Source: Burkholderiales bacterium
GTDB lineage: Bacteria; Pseudomonadota; Gammaproteobacteria; Burkholderiales; Burkholderiaceae_E
Reading direction: 5' to 3'
DNA: 64,000 bases
NCBI GenBank assembly: GCA_027487815.1
Contig: JAIYCW010000017.1
Span: forward strand, 248,001 to 312,000
Below, one piece after another: positions 35,303-43,877 of this stretch (the first letter of the stretch is position 1; every line of letters starts with the position of its first letter). Position numbers and translations under genes: made by a program. The notes below the pieces were generated by a model. That model saw only the letters and a list, made by a program, of their open reading frames with translations. It did not search any database and was not told the DNA's origin.

Positions 35303-37096
35303 ATGTCTGATTCCCCGGCGGGCACCCGGCCGCAAAACTTCATCCGCGCTGCGATTGATGCCGACCTCTCACGAGGAAAGTTCCAGCATCGGCGTTGGGC
35401 CGGCCTGCCTGGCCCGGCGGCGGTTCAGGCACAGGGTCAGCCGGATCCTGCCGCGATACGCACCCGGTTTCCACCCGAGCCCAACGGCTATTTGCACGTC
35501 GGGCATGCGAAGTCGATTTGCCTGAACTTCGGCCTGGCGCGTGATTATCAGGGGCGCTGTCATATGCGCTTTGATGACACCAACCCGGTCAAGGAAGACC
35601 AGGAATATGTCGACTCCATCCTGGATGCAGTGCGCTGGCTGGGGTTCGATTGGATTGCCCCGCCGGAGCAAGACTCGCGCAGTGAGCTCTTTTTTGCGAG
35701 CGACTATTTCGAAGCCATTTACCAGTTTGCCTGCCAGCTGATCGAAGCCGGGCATGCCTATGTGGACAGCCAGAGCGCCGAGCAAATGCGCGCTAATCGC
35801 GGCACACTCACCGAGCCCGGCCGAGATTCGCCTTTTCGCTCTCGCCCGGCAGCTGAAAGCCTGGCGCTGTTTCAAGATATGCGTGCCGGTAAACATGCCG
35901 AAGGCAGCCACATCCTGCGTGCGCGCATCGACATGGCATCGCCCAATTTTAATATGCGCGATCCGGCGCTCTATCGCATTCGGTTTGCCGAGCATCACCG
36001 CACCGGCAATCAGTGGCCGATCTATCCGATGTATGACTTCGCACACCCGATCTCGGATGCGCTGGAAAACATCACGCACTCCCTGTGTACCTTGGAGTTT
36101 GAAGATCACCGGCCGTTTTACGATTGGGTGATGGCGCGTGGCGTCGAGTTGGGCATCCTGGCTCAGCCTGTGCCGCAGCAGATCGAGTTTGCCCGGCTCA
36201 ACCTGACCTACTGCATCACCAGCAAACGCAAGCTGCAAGAGCTGGTTCAATCGGGTCGCGTCCAGGGCTGGGATGATCCCCGCATGCCCACAATCGTCGG
36301 ATTGCGCAGACGCGGCTATACGCCTGAATCGATCCAGCTGTTTTGCGAGCGTATTGGCGTGTCGAAAGCCGATTCATGGATCGATATGGGCTCGCTGGAG
36401 CAAAGCCTGCGCGATGACCTCGATCCGCGAGCTGAGCGTGCAACCGCAGTGCTTGACCCGCTTGAGCTGGTGCTCACCAATGCGCCACCGGATTGGCGCG
36501 ATACATGTGTTGCGCCGATCCATCCGCACCATGCCGAGCGCGGACAGCGGGAATTCGAAATTGGCGCACGTTTATGGATCGAACGCGATGATTTTGCGAT
36601 TGAGCCACCCAAAGGATTTCATCGCCTCACTCCGGGCCAACGAGTGCGGCTTCGCTATGGCTATGTGATTGAGTGCACCGGCTTCGAGCTGGATTCAAGC
36701 GGCCAACCGATTCGCGTGCTGGCGACCTATTTCGCTGATTCGAAATCCGGCACCCCTGGCTCGGATACCTACAAGGTCAAGGGCGCGATTCATTGGCTCG
36801 CGCAGCACCAAGCGCTTGCCGCGCAGTTTCGCATCTATGATCGACTGTTCATTGACCCCCATCCCGATGCTGGCGGCAAGGATTATCTGAGCAGCATGAA
36901 TCCGCAAGCCATGATCACACAGCAAGGCTTTGTGGAGCCAAGCATGGCCGGGTTTGTTGCAAACACAGAGCGCCGATTATTGAGCCTGCAGTTCGAACGA
37001 CACGGCTATTTTGTTGCAGACCGTGAGGATTGCAACCCCTCGAATCTGGTCTTCAACCGCGCGGTGACGCTCAAGGATTCCTGGGCGAAAAAGTGA
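35303..37096 (+). CDS. glnS: Glutamine-tRNA ligase
   Basis: Class I synthetase, 597 residues. HIGH-type motif in PPEPNGYLHVGHAKS (about residues 57-71), RFDDTNPVKEDQEYV, GEL-type HPISDALENITHSLCTLEFEDHR, and the KMSKS counterpart ITSKRKL at about residues 307-313. The C-terminal two beta-barrels for anticodon recognition are complete through NRAVTLKDSW. It has a modest N-terminal extension rich in Arg/Pro compared with E. coli GlnRS (554 residues). It converges directly on the MBL gene with no spacer. Confidence 0.97.
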   Translation: MSDSPAGTRPQNFIRAAIDADLSRGKFQHRRWAGLPGPAAVQAQGQPDPAAIRTRFPPEPNGYLHVGHAKSICLNFGLARDYQGRCHMRFDDTNPVKEDQEYVDSILDAVRWLGFDWIAPPEQDSRSELFFASDYFEAIYQFACQLIEAGHAYVDSQSAEQMRANRGTLTEPGRDSPFRSRPAAESLALFQDMRAGKHAEGSHILRARIDMASPNFNMRDPALYRIRFAEHHRTGNQWPIYPMYDFAHPISDALENITHSLCTLEFEDHRPFYDWVMARGVELGILAQPVPQQIEFARLNLTYCITSKRKLQELVQSGRVQGWDDPRMPTIVGLRRRGYTPESIQLFCERIGVSKADSWIDMGSLEQSLRDDLDPRAERATAVLDPLELVLTNAPPDWRDTCVAPIHPHHAERGQREFEIGARLWIERDDFAIEPPKGFHRLTPGQRVRLRYGYVIECTGFELDSSGQPIRVLATYFADSKSGTPGSDTYKVKGAIHWLAQHQALAAQFRIYDRLFIDPHPDAGGKDYLSSMNPQAMITQQGFVEPSMAGFVANTERRLLSLQFERHGYFVADREDCNPSNLVFNRAVTLKDSWAKK

Positions 37097-37750
37097 TCAG
37101 CGGCCCAGCGCTGCATCACTCACATAAGGGTTGGTGCGGCGCTGCTCGCCAAACGTGGACATTGGCCCATGACCAGGCACAAAGGCCACGTCATCGCCCA
37201 AGGGCCAAAGATTGGTAGTGATGGCATCAATCAACTGCTGATGATTGCCACGCGGAAAATCGGTGCGGCCAATGGAGCCATCAAACAACACATCGCCAAC
37301 AATCGCCAGCTGCGCCTTGCGGTGAAAGAAAATCACATGCCCCGGCGTGTGCCCCGGGCAGTGGTAAACCTCAAGCTCCTGCGCTCCGAACCGAACAGTA
37401 TCGCCCTGATCAAGCCATCGATCAGGAGTAAACGCATCGAGCTTGGGAAAGCCAAACATTTTGCCTTGGGTGGGCAGCTGATCGATCCAGAAGCTGTCCT
37501 CCTGATGCGGCCCTTCCATCGGCACCGCATGGCGCTTGGCAAAGATCATCGATTGACCGCAATGATCGATGTGCCCGTGGGTCAGAAACACCTTTTCGAG
37601 TTTGGCATTGGCGTTGTTGATTGCAGCCTCAACACGGTCCAAATCTCCGCCGGGGTCAAACACCGCGGCCAGGCGCGTTTCGCCGCAAATCAGCACCGAG
37701 CAGTTCTGCTCAAATGGGGTCACCGGCACAATCAAAAGCTCAATAGTCAT
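37097..37750 (-). CDS. MBL-fold metallo-hydrolase, glyoxalase II-like (YcbL type)
   Basis: Cytosolic 217-residue metallo-beta-lactamase-fold hydrolase. Metal ligands are THGHIDHCG (His58, His60, Asp62, His63), CPGHTPGHV and PGHGP; the GDVLFDGSIGRTDFPRG segment is typical of YcbL/glyoxalase II subfamilies. It probably hydrolyses a thioester such as S-lactoylglutathione, though the exact substrate is not established for this subgroup. The gene abuts glnS tail to tail. Confidence 0.9.
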   Translation of the reverse strand: MTIELLIVPVTPFEQNCSVLICGETRLAAVFDPGGDLDRVEAAINNANAKLEKVFLTHGHIDHCGQSMIFAKRHAVPMEGPHQEDSFWIDQLPTQGKMFGFPKLDAFTPDRWLDQGDTVRFGAQELEVYHCPGHTPGHVIFFHRKAQLAIVGDVLFDGSIGRTDFPRGNHQQLIDAITTNLWPLGDDVAFVPGHGPMSTFGEQRRTNPYVSDAALGR

Positions 37751-37773
37751 GCGAGCATTCTAGCTTGCAGCGA

Positions 37774-38913
37774 TCAAAGTTCGATCCACTGGTCCAAGGT
37801 GCCGCGGGAGCGAGACGTGACCTTGATGCGCACCGGCATCCATTGCTGATCCGGACCCAGCCATACCTCAATATTGGGTTCGTCCGCCCCAGTGGCTACC
37901 CGCACCAGCTTGATTGCATTCATCGGTGCGGCGCCCGGCAGCGCAAGAGTCTCTGGGCCGGCGTTTCGATAACTGGCACGAGCGACGCCAGATGAGGTCA
38001 TTTCGGGAAAGCTCACCACCTGACCACTTTCCTGCAGGGCTGGCACGGCCCTTAGCACCAAGCCGAGCTGAATCAGGGTTGATAAGCGATCCTGTATTCC
38101 CGGCTGCCAAGCGGCCTGGGCACCACCAGTTCCAAACCGGACTTGCCCGGTTGCCCGATCCACGGTAGCCACCCGCGGTCCACGCTTGCCGCGCTGTTCG
38201 TTAAAAAGCAAGGGCTCCAGTCCGTCCGGGCCAGTGATCCCTTCACTGACTTGAGTGACGACCCCGGAATACACCCAAGCCATCACCCCCTCAGCGCGAG
38301 CCTCGGTGCTCATCGAGTATTTTCCCTCGTTTACAGCCATCCGAAATTGCAGGCGAGCGATCGGAGCTGCATCCGTGGACTCTCCATAAAACACTTTATA
38401 AGCCAGCTGCACCGACACGGGCTCAGGCAATACCGCAGCCCAAACCCGCGGTAACCCGTCGCGCGCCTGACTCACCGGCACTGACGTTGCTTGCCCGGCT
38501 TGCGCTGGTTCACTATTTTCAACTGAAGCAACTGCTTCTTGATTGGCGCCAGCGGCTGGTGCGTCCGTCTCTGCCGGGGAAACGCCGGCATTCTCGCCAG
38601 TCGCGGCAGCCGTGGAGGTACCCCCGTTCGGCATGGCGTCAGGAGCAGCTTTGGCTGGCATCGGCTGTTGGTTTACCTTGGCCACCTGGCGCAGGGGCGT
38701 GATATGTGCAGGCTCCGGTGCCACCGGCTGCGGCGGCAAAACCGACACCCTGGTCAGTTGCTCCATCACCTGAGCGTCTGGTTCTGCTTCAGGCTCATTG
38801 ATCAAGTCTCGCCAAAGAAATGCCACGATTAGATGGAGCAAAACGACGCCCAGGGCTATACTTGCGGCACGGGAATGGCGTTTATTGGCTGATAGACGGA
38901 TCGCAGAAATCAC
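37774..38913 (-). CDS. DUF3108 domain protein with N-terminal membrane anchor
   Basis: About 379 residues. The N-terminus has one transmembrane helix (IALGVVLLHLIVAFLW), then a long Ala/Pro/Glu-rich linker (about 45-160), then the DUF3108 beta-rich domain (AYKVFYGESTDAAPIARLQF through SRGTLDQWIEL). The layout is TonB-like but lacks a TonB C-terminal domain. Function unknown; the domain is periplasmic by topology. The start is uncertain: GTG 38913 fits the anchor, while a TTG at 38982 would extend into the divergent regulatory region. It diverges from the PEP-CTERM gene. Confidence 0.78.
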   Translation of the reverse strand: MISAIRLSANKRHSRAASIALGVVLLHLIVAFLWRDLINEPEAEPDAQVMEQLTRVSVLPPQPVAPEPAHITPLRQVAKVNQQPMPAKAAPDAMPNGGTSTAAATGENAGVSPAETDAPAAGANQEAVASVENSEPAQAGQATSVPVSQARDGLPRVWAAVLPEPVSVQLAYKVFYGESTDAAPIARLQFRMAVNEGKYSMSTEARAEGVMAWVYSGVVTQVSEGITGPDGLEPLLFNEQRGKRGPRVATVDRATGQVRFGTGGAQAAWQPGIQDRLSTLIQLGLVLRAVPALQESGQVVSFPEMTSSGVARASYRNAGPETLALPGAAPMNAIKLVRVATGADEPNIEVWLGPDQQWMPVRIKVTSRSRGTLDQWIEL

Positions 38914-38922
38914 AGCGATAGT

Positions 38923-38980
38923 GTCGGTTAAATTTACATACCCAGTCAAAACAAAAGGTGAAGTCAGGTTAACCGTCGAC
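38923..38980. promoter_or_regulatory. Possible enhancer-binding site upstream of the sigma-54 promoter
   Basis: CGGTTAA (38925-38931) is repeated as the inverted TTAACCG (38969-38975), and the second copy lies in the palindrome GGTTAACC. The repeats end 25 bases before the -24 element of the sigma-54-type promoter. Sigma-54 promoters need an upstream activator site, so these are candidates. No activator gene is in the window. Confidence 0.4.
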
Positions 38981-39000
38981 AAATCAATAGGTTACAACGC

Positions 39001-39016
39001 TGGCACAGCACTTGCT
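39001..39016 (+). promoter_or_regulatory. Sigma-54 (RpoN) -24/-12 promoter
   Basis: TGGCAC-N5-TTGCT matches the sigma-54 consensus, with the invariant GG (-24) and GC (-12) separated by exactly ten bases. It lies 38 bases before the ATG of the PEP-CTERM gene, so the start of transcription would be near 39027. In betaproteobacteria, PEP-CTERM genes are known to be under RpoN with the PrsK/PrsR two-component system. Confidence 0.85.
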
Positions 39017-39053
39017 TAGGTTAGGCATCTCAAACAGTTATCGGAGAGTGAAT

Positions 39054-39815
39054 ATGAAAAAAATTATTTTGGCTAGCCTGTTGGCAGCAGTTGGCGCAGC
39101 GAATGCTGGCACCATCGTTTTGGATGACTTCAACACCGCATCGTCGGTAGTTGACACCACAGCAAACGGTTCAGCTGCAACTTCTGGCGCAACAGCCATT
39201 AGCGCCGGCACCCGTACAACCACCGTGAACTTGCTTGCGCCTACTGGCACATTCCTGAACAACTCGGATGCAGCAACTGCCGCTATCGGTGGTGGTCTTC
39301 TTAGCATGAGCAACGGTACCGGCAACGCAAACGGCGGCTCAAACAGCGAAATCAGCCTGGCTTACAACCTGAATGCAGGTTTGACCTCCGGCCTGAACGC
39401 AATCACATACGCTCAAGTCGCGATGAATGTGATTTTTGCTGATCCAGGTCAGCCAAGCGGTGTGGGTCTGCCAAGCGGTTCGATCGGCTCGCAAACCCGC
39501 GCAGCCACTTCGGGCGGCAGCATGGTTTGGACACTCTCGCCAGCTTTGCTTACCACTGGCGGCTCGTTTGCAATTCAGTTTCTGGGTAACCCTGGTTGGG
39601 ACATGAGCGCAAGCCTGTTGAGCATCCAGTACACCTGCGCCTCAACTGGCCTGCCCGGTACTGGTCAGACCCTTGCCACCAACTCCGGATTGTTCGGTTC
39701 GAGCAATAACGCCGACAGCTGCACCCCCACGAAGGTTCCCCTGCCAGGCACAGTAGCTCTGCTCGGTATCGGAATGCTTGGTGTGGCAGCTGCCCGCCGT
39801 GCCAAGCGTGCCTAA
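39054..39815 (+). CDS. PEP-CTERM sorting domain protein
   Basis: Exported 253-residue protein. Signal peptide MKKIILASLLAAVGAANA, then a low-complexity, Thr/Ser/Gly/Ala-rich body (about 20-225). The C-terminus is a PEP-CTERM-type sorting signal: VPLPGTVALLGIGMLGVAA followed by basic ARRAKRA. Exosortase would cleave there and anchor or release the protein at the outer surface, usually for extracellular polymer or floc formation. No exosortase is in the window. The ATG at 39054 has GGAG upstream. A sigma-54 promoter precedes and a terminator follows, so it is monocistronic. Confidence 0.9.
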   Translation: MKKIILASLLAAVGAANAGTIVLDDFNTASSVVDTTANGSAATSGATAISAGTRTTTVNLLAPTGTFLNNSDAATAAIGGGLLSMSNGTGNANGGSNSEISLAYNLNAGLTSGLNAITYAQVAMNVIFADPGQPSGVGLPSGSIGSQTRAATSGGSMVWTLSPALLTTGGSFAIQFLGNPGWDMSASLLSIQYTCASTGLPGTGQTLATNSGLFGSSNNADSCTPTKVPLPGTVALLGIGMLGVAAARRAKRA

Positions 39816-39837
39816 TTAGCCGCTTTGCAAATCAAAG

Positions 39838-39863
39838 GCCGCCGCGAGGCGGCTTTTGTTTTT
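39838..39863 (+). terminator. Rho-independent terminator after the PEP-CTERM gene
   Basis: Stem GCCGCC/GGCGGC (39838-39843 and 39848-39853) with loop GCGA is followed by TTTTGTTTTT. It ends 15 bases before the start of the next plus-strand gene, isolating the sigma-54-driven transcript. Confidence 0.85.
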
Positions 39864-39877
39864 GTGGGCCAGAACTG

Positions 39878-40330
39878 ATGCGCATCAGTCTCCTCAAGCT
39901 TCCGCTCTTTCCACCCGCTGTGCTGGTGGTGCCCAAGCGCCTGCCGGGACGACTGATCGGGTTGAGCCTGGGGCCCTTGATTGTGATCGAGCAGGCCTCC
40001 GCCACTGATCACCCCACCTTGATTCATGAGCTGGAACATTCCCGGCAGTTTTGGTGTGGCGGACTGGTTTTGCATTTTCTACGCTACTGGCTTTCGAGGC
40101 AGTATCGCCTAGAGGCAGAACTTCGGGCATTTACTCTCGAACTCAGCCATTGCTCCATCAAGGAGCAGGGTATTCGCCTACCGCTATCCGCCGGAGCTCT
40201 TGCCAGCGGCTACAGCTTGGAGCTCACCGCTGATCAATGCCAATCGCTTTTGACAGAACGCCTGAAAGAACTTCAGAGCAAAACGGGCTTGTTGGATAGC
40301 TCGTCCGGATTGGCCACTCGCGGCGGATAG
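39878..40330 (+). CDS. Small protein with HExxH zinc-protease-like motif
   Basis: A 150-residue protein of unknown family. It holds HELEHSRQFW at about residues 50-59, an HExxH motif, and 20-35 residues later YRLEAELRAFTLEL, where an acidic residue could be a third zinc ligand. The N-terminal hydrophobic stretch GLSLGPLIVIEQA resembles the strand before such helices. No signal peptide is evident. It starts 15 bases after a terminator and its last 58 bases overlap the convergent TPM gene. A metallopeptidase or inactive relative is inferred from the motif only. Confidence 0.6.
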   Translation: MRISLLKLPLFPPAVLVVPKRLPGRLIGLSLGPLIVIEQASATDHPTLIHELEHSRQFWCGGLVLHFLRYWLSRQYRLEAELRAFTLELSHCSIKEQGIRLPLSAGALASGYSLELTADQCQSLLTERLKELQSKTGLLDSSSGLATRGG

Positions 40331-40800
40331 TGGCCCGCCAAAATGGCATGTACTTCCTCGATGGCAGACACAATCGCCGTGGTCCGGGCCCCAACATCTG
40401 AAGCGCTGCGATAGGCCTTGCTCAATCCTTGGCAAATTGCGTCCCATTGCGCCTGCGGTACGCGCCGCACCACCCCACGGTCTGCGATCAGTTCGATCGC
40501 ATGATCGGCACTACATATATATAGCATCACTCCGTTATTGTTCTCTGTGTCCCAGACCCCGAGCTGCGCGAATACTGCAATCGCTCGTTCGCGTGGCTGC
40601 AGGCCCGAAGAAATATCTGCTGCGCTTAATCCGGCTTCCACCACAAACCGCACCTCGGCGTCATGCGAAGCCTCGCCTTGAGTGATCGCGGCCTCGATCC
40701 TGGCCAGTTCCGATATACCGAGACCGCCATGATCTGAAACCAGGCGTGCCCACCAATGACGCAACATGCGCGAGAAGCGAGAAGTGTTTTGCTGGGCCAT
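40273..40800 (-). CDS. TPM-domain protein (short form)
   Basis: About 175 residues with one TPM (Psb32/TLP18.3-like) domain: IEAAITQGEASHDAEVRFVVE, RAIAVFAQLGVWDTENNNGVMLYI, then the IELIADRGVVRR strand. No signal peptide is seen and the N-terminus is basic, so it may be cytosolic or membrane-peripheral. It follows the larger TPM gene by two bases and completes a lemA-TPM-TPM operon. The biochemical role of the family is uncertain (phosphatase-like or assembly factor in plants). Confidence 0.85.
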   Translation of the reverse strand: MAQQNTSRFSRMLRHWWARLVSDHGGLGISELARIEAAITQGEASHDAEVRFVVEAGLSAADISSGLQPRERAIAVFAQLGVWDTENNNGVMLYICSADHAIELIADRGVVRRVPQAQWDAICQGLSKAYRSASDVGARTTAIVSAIEEVHAILAGHYPPRVANPDELSNKPVLL

Positions 40801-40802
40801 GT

Positions 40803-41768
40803 TTACCAATCCCCCGAGGCGCCGCCGCCTCCAAATCCACCGCCCCCGCCGCCGCCGAATCCACCACCGCCTGAGCCGCCACCCCAACCTCCGGAGCCCC
40901 ATCCTCCGGACGGAATAAAGACTGGTCCGGAACCGCCGCGCCGTCTGGCCCCCGCTGTTCTGGCCAAGCTGCCAGGTCTTAGAACAAACACCATCACAGC
41001 AGCCGCAACACCTAATCCCACCGCAATGGGCAAGGCCAAGCCAGACGAACCTGCGACCACTCCAGCTGCCAGTCCGCTGGCGGCTGAGCCTGACCAGCGG
41101 CCAAGGATTAATGAAGCAAAAATCGCAAAAAACACGAATAGCACTAGGTATTCGCCCAGCCCCCTAATCTCGTCGGCACTTCTCGCTCCGGTCGGTGCTC
41201 GCCAGACTTCGGGCAAGGCCTCACCTTGAATCAGCTTGATCAGATCATCCACGCCCGCGTCGATGCCACCCGCAAAATCACCACGTTTGAAGTGCGGTGC
41301 AATCGATTCGGTAATCACTCGCTTGGCCCGGATATCGGGAATGGCTCCCTCCAGACCGTAACCCACTTCGATCCGGATTTTGCGATCCTGCTTGGCCACC
41401 AGAAGAATCACGCCGTCATCAATCCGGGTCGCCGGACCTGCGCCCGGGTTTTGTCCACGCCCAATTTTCCATGCCTGCGCCAGCCTGATCGAATAATCCT
41501 CAATCGGCTCGGGCAAGGTGCTTGGCACCATAAGCACCACAAGTTGCGAACCCTTGGCGGCTTCAAGCGCTGCAAGCTTGGTTTCTAGCGCTTGGACCTC
41601 ACCAGCCGACAGGGTCGAGGTAAGGTCTACCACCCGCGCACTTAATGGCGGCAAGCCCTGTAAAGGTTGAGCCGAGGCCGGTAGACCCAGGGCCAACAAA
41701 AGCAAAACCATCCCAAACATCTGGCCGAGCATCCATTGCAAGCGACCCGCCAGAGTCTGCCGCCCCAT
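40803..41768 (-). CDS. TPM-domain membrane protein, YgcG-like, with Gly-rich tail
   Basis: About 321 residues. A signal peptide (MVLLLLALGLPASAQP) precedes a TPM domain: VVDLTSTLSAGEVQALETKL, GSQLVVLMVPST, DDGVILLVAKQDRKIRIEVGYGLEGAIPD. Two transmembrane helices follow (about 200-260), then a strongly glycine-rich tail ending GGGGASGDW. The terminal tryptophan after an ASG(D/S) motif recurs in this family as I recall. The start was taken at ATG 41768; a TTG at 41801 is also in frame. It lies between lemA and the short TPM gene. Confidence 0.87.
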   Translation of the reverse strand: MGRQTLAGRLQWMLGQMFGMVLLLLALGLPASAQPLQGLPPLSARVVDLTSTLSAGEVQALETKLAALEAAKGSQLVVLMVPSTLPEPIEDYSIRLAQAWKIGRGQNPGAGPATRIDDGVILLVAKQDRKIRIEVGYGLEGAIPDIRAKRVITESIAPHFKRGDFAGGIDAGVDDLIKLIQGEALPEVWRAPTGARSADEIRGLGEYLVLFVFFAIFASLILGRWSGSAASGLAAGVVAGSSGLALPIAVGLGVAAAVMVFVLRPGSLARTAGARRRGGSGPVFIPSGGWGSGGWGGGSGGGGFGGGGGGGFGGGGASGDW

Positions 41769-41810
41769 CCAGGGCGATACTGCGAACCGTAAGGTGTTCA
41801 ACGAAGCGGC

Positions 41811-42419
41811 TTACTTCTTGTTGAAGTCAACACTCGGCGCTTTGGAAATTTCACGCTCGTTTTCCACCGCAAACTGGGGCTTGTCCTTATAGCCAAACAC
41901 CATGGCCGTCAGATTCACCGGAAAGGAGCGCACCGTCACGTTGTAATCGCTGATGGTTTCGATGTAGCGTTTGCGGGCTACGGTAATACGATTCTCGGTG
42001 CCTTCCAGCTGGGTCTGCAAGTCGCGGAAATTTTGATCGCTCTTGAGCTGCGGATAGGCTTCAGCCACCACCAGCAAGCGCGATAAGGCGCTGCCCATGT
42101 CGCGCTGCGCGGCCTCAAACTGCTTGAGCGATTCCGGGTTGGAGGGATCAACCTTCACCTGCCCCACCCTTGACCGGGCTTCCGTCACCGCAATCAGCAC
42201 ATCCTTTTCCTGCTGGGCATACCCCTGAACCGTTTTGACAAGGTTCGGAATCAGGTCGGCCCGCCGCTGATACTGATTGACCACCTCGGCCCAGCTGGAC
42301 TTGGTGCCTTCATCCTTTGCCTGAATATCGTTGTAGCCACAACCTGTCAGGCTCAGTGCCATGATCAGACCCAGCAGGCCCATCAGACCTCTTTGGTTCG
42401 ACCGCAATAGCTTTTTCAT
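41811..42419 (-). CDS. lemA: LemA family lipoprotein
   Basis: 202 residues. The signal sequence ends in SLTGC (Cys27), a lipobox, so the protein is membrane anchored. The LemA coiled-coil domain is visible as VVNQYQRRADLIPNLVKTV, VAEAYPQLKSDQNFRDLQTQLEGTENRITVARKRYIE and the FPVNLTAMVFG tail. LemA proteins commonly head operons with TPM-domain genes, as here; function is unresolved. The divergent Sel1 gene begins 72 bases away. Confidence 0.92.
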   Translation of the reverse strand: MKKLLRSNQRGLMGLLGLIMALSLTGCGYNDIQAKDEGTKSSWAEVVNQYQRRADLIPNLVKTVQGYAQQEKDVLIAVTEARSRVGQVKVDPSNPESLKQFEAAQRDMGSALSRLLVVAEAYPQLKSDQNFRDLQTQLEGTENRITVARKRYIETISDYNVTVRSFPVNLTAMVFGYKDKPQFAVENEREISKAPSVDFNKK

Positions 42420-42490
42420 GATCCGATTCCCTCCACTTCAACAAAAATAGGCTGCGCCTTGAATATGGCGATCCCGCGTAAGATAACAAG

Positions 42491-43195
42491 ATGCTCGCAA
42501 ACTTAGGTAAATTCATGTTGAGCGCTTGGCTGGCGTTCACCCCTTGCCACATGGTGTGGGCCCAGACAAGCAATGCGCCCCCAAAAGCGGCCAAAGTCAC
42601 CCAGGCCGACCAATTCAGCGAGCAGGCCTTCGTGGCCTATGAGGACGGCCAAATCAATCGCGCCGCGCAGCTTTACCTCCAGGCTGCCAAGCTCGGTCAT
42701 ACGGTGGCCCGGTATAACCTGGCAGCAATGGTAGTGCGCGGCCAAACTCGTGCAATTCCGATGAACCAGGCGATCGCCATGCTGCGGGCAAGCGCCGAGC
42801 AAGGCCTGCCCCCGGCGCAATTCATGCTGGGATCGCTGATTGATAACGGCCAGCATCTCAAGAAAGATAAATTCGCGGCCACCGCCTGGTATGAAAAGGC
42901 GGCCCTGCAGGGGCATGCTGATGCGGCTCTCGCCCTCGGCACCCAGTTTTTTCTCGGCCGTGGCGCTCCGCAGGACAACGCCAAAGCCCTGCGGTGGTAT
43001 TTGGTGGCCGCCGAGGCAGGCGACGTTGCCGCGCAATACATGGTTGCATCCATGTACGACAAAGGCGATGGCGCCTCCCAGGATCTCGAACAAGCCCTAT
43101 ATTGGTATTCCGCAGCCGCTCGCCAGGGTGACCCCGCTGCACGGGAACAAGCCCGCCTGATAGCAGAACGCCTCGCTAAAGAACGCCAATCCTGA
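42491..43195 (+). CDS. Exported Sel1-repeat (TPR-like) protein
   Basis: 234 residues with an N-terminal hydrophobic signal (MLSAWLAFTPCHMVWA) and about four to five Sel1-like repeats (for example ARYNLAAMVVRG, AQFMLGSLIDNG, DAALALGTQFFLGRG, AQYMVASMYDKGDG, each followed by ALxWYxxAA). Sel1 repeats are alpha-helical scaffolds for protein-protein contacts in the periplasm. No partner is identified. pdxH begins 9 bases after its stop. Confidence 0.88.
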   Translation: MLANLGKFMLSAWLAFTPCHMVWAQTSNAPPKAAKVTQADQFSEQAFVAYEDGQINRAAQLYLQAAKLGHTVARYNLAAMVVRGQTRAIPMNQAIAMLRASAEQGLPPAQFMLGSLIDNGQHLKKDKFAATAWYEKAALQGHADAALALGTQFFLGRGAPQDNAKALRWYLVAAEAGDVAAQYMVASMYDKGDGASQDLEQALYWYSAAARQGDPAAREQARLIAERLAKERQS

Positions 43196-43204
43196 CTCAC
43201 CACC

Positions 43205-43867
43205 ATGCAAAATGCTGACCCATCAAGTTCTGCCACCCCAATAGCTGATTTGCGGCGCGACTATCGCCGCTCTGAGTTACTGGAAGCTCAAGCGCCAAAA
43301 GATCCACTGGTTCTCTTTGATCAATGGTTTGCGCAGGCTCAACAGGCACAAGTGCCCGAGCCTAACGCAATGACTTTAGCCACCGTCAATGCGCAAGGGC
43401 ATCCAAGCGCTCGGATTGTTTTGCTCAAGGGCCGCGAACAGGATGGCTTCAGCTTCTTTACCAACTATCTGAGCCACAAAGGCCAAGAGCTTGCCGCGAA
43501 CCCGCACTGCGCATTGGTATTCCTGTGGGATGAGCTGGAGCGCCAGGTGCGAATCGAAGGCGTTGCCACCCAGCTGCCTGCCGCTCAATCCGATGCTTAC
43601 TTTCTTTCGCGCCCGCTTGGCAGTCGGATTGGCGCCTGGGCCTCGCCCCAAAGCCAGCCGCTGAGCTCGCGTGCCGAGATTGAGCAACGCTACGCCGACA
43701 TGGCCGAGCGCCTGGGCGATGCACCGTCGCGCCCCGAGCATTGGGGAGGGTATAACGTGCGGCCGACCATGATCGAGTTTTGGCAAGGACGCTCCTCGCG
43801 ATTGCATGATCGTCTGCGCTACGAGCGCAGCGGTGAAGGCTGGCAACGCCAGCGCCTGGCTCCCTAA
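43205..43867 (+). CDS. pdxH: Pyridoxamine 5'-phosphate oxidase
   Basis: FMN-dependent oxidase of vitamin B6 salvage, 220 residues, converting pyridoxine or pyridoxamine phosphate to pyridoxal phosphate in the cytosol. Key segments are [65 protein letters not shown] and the C-terminal LHDRLRYER with the PLP-binding arginine. Length is normal. The DUF72 gene starts 10 bases after its stop. Confidence 0.97.
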   Translation: MQNADPSSSATPIADLRRDYRRSELLEAQAPKDPLVLFDQWFAQAQQAQVPEPNAMTLATVNAQGHPSARIVLLKGREQDGFSFFTNYLSHKGQELAANPHCALVFLWDELERQVRIEGVATQLPAAQSDAYFLSRPLGSRIGAWASPQSQPLSSRAEIEQRYADMAERLGDAPSRPEHWGGYNVRPTMIEFWQGRSSRLHDRLRYERSGEGWQRQRLAP

Positions 43868-43877
43868 GCTCACACCG

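Noticed and set aside
35369-36250. 293-codon minus-strand frame in glnS
   Set aside because: Antisense to the catalytic domain of glutaminyl-tRNA synthetase with conserved motifs.
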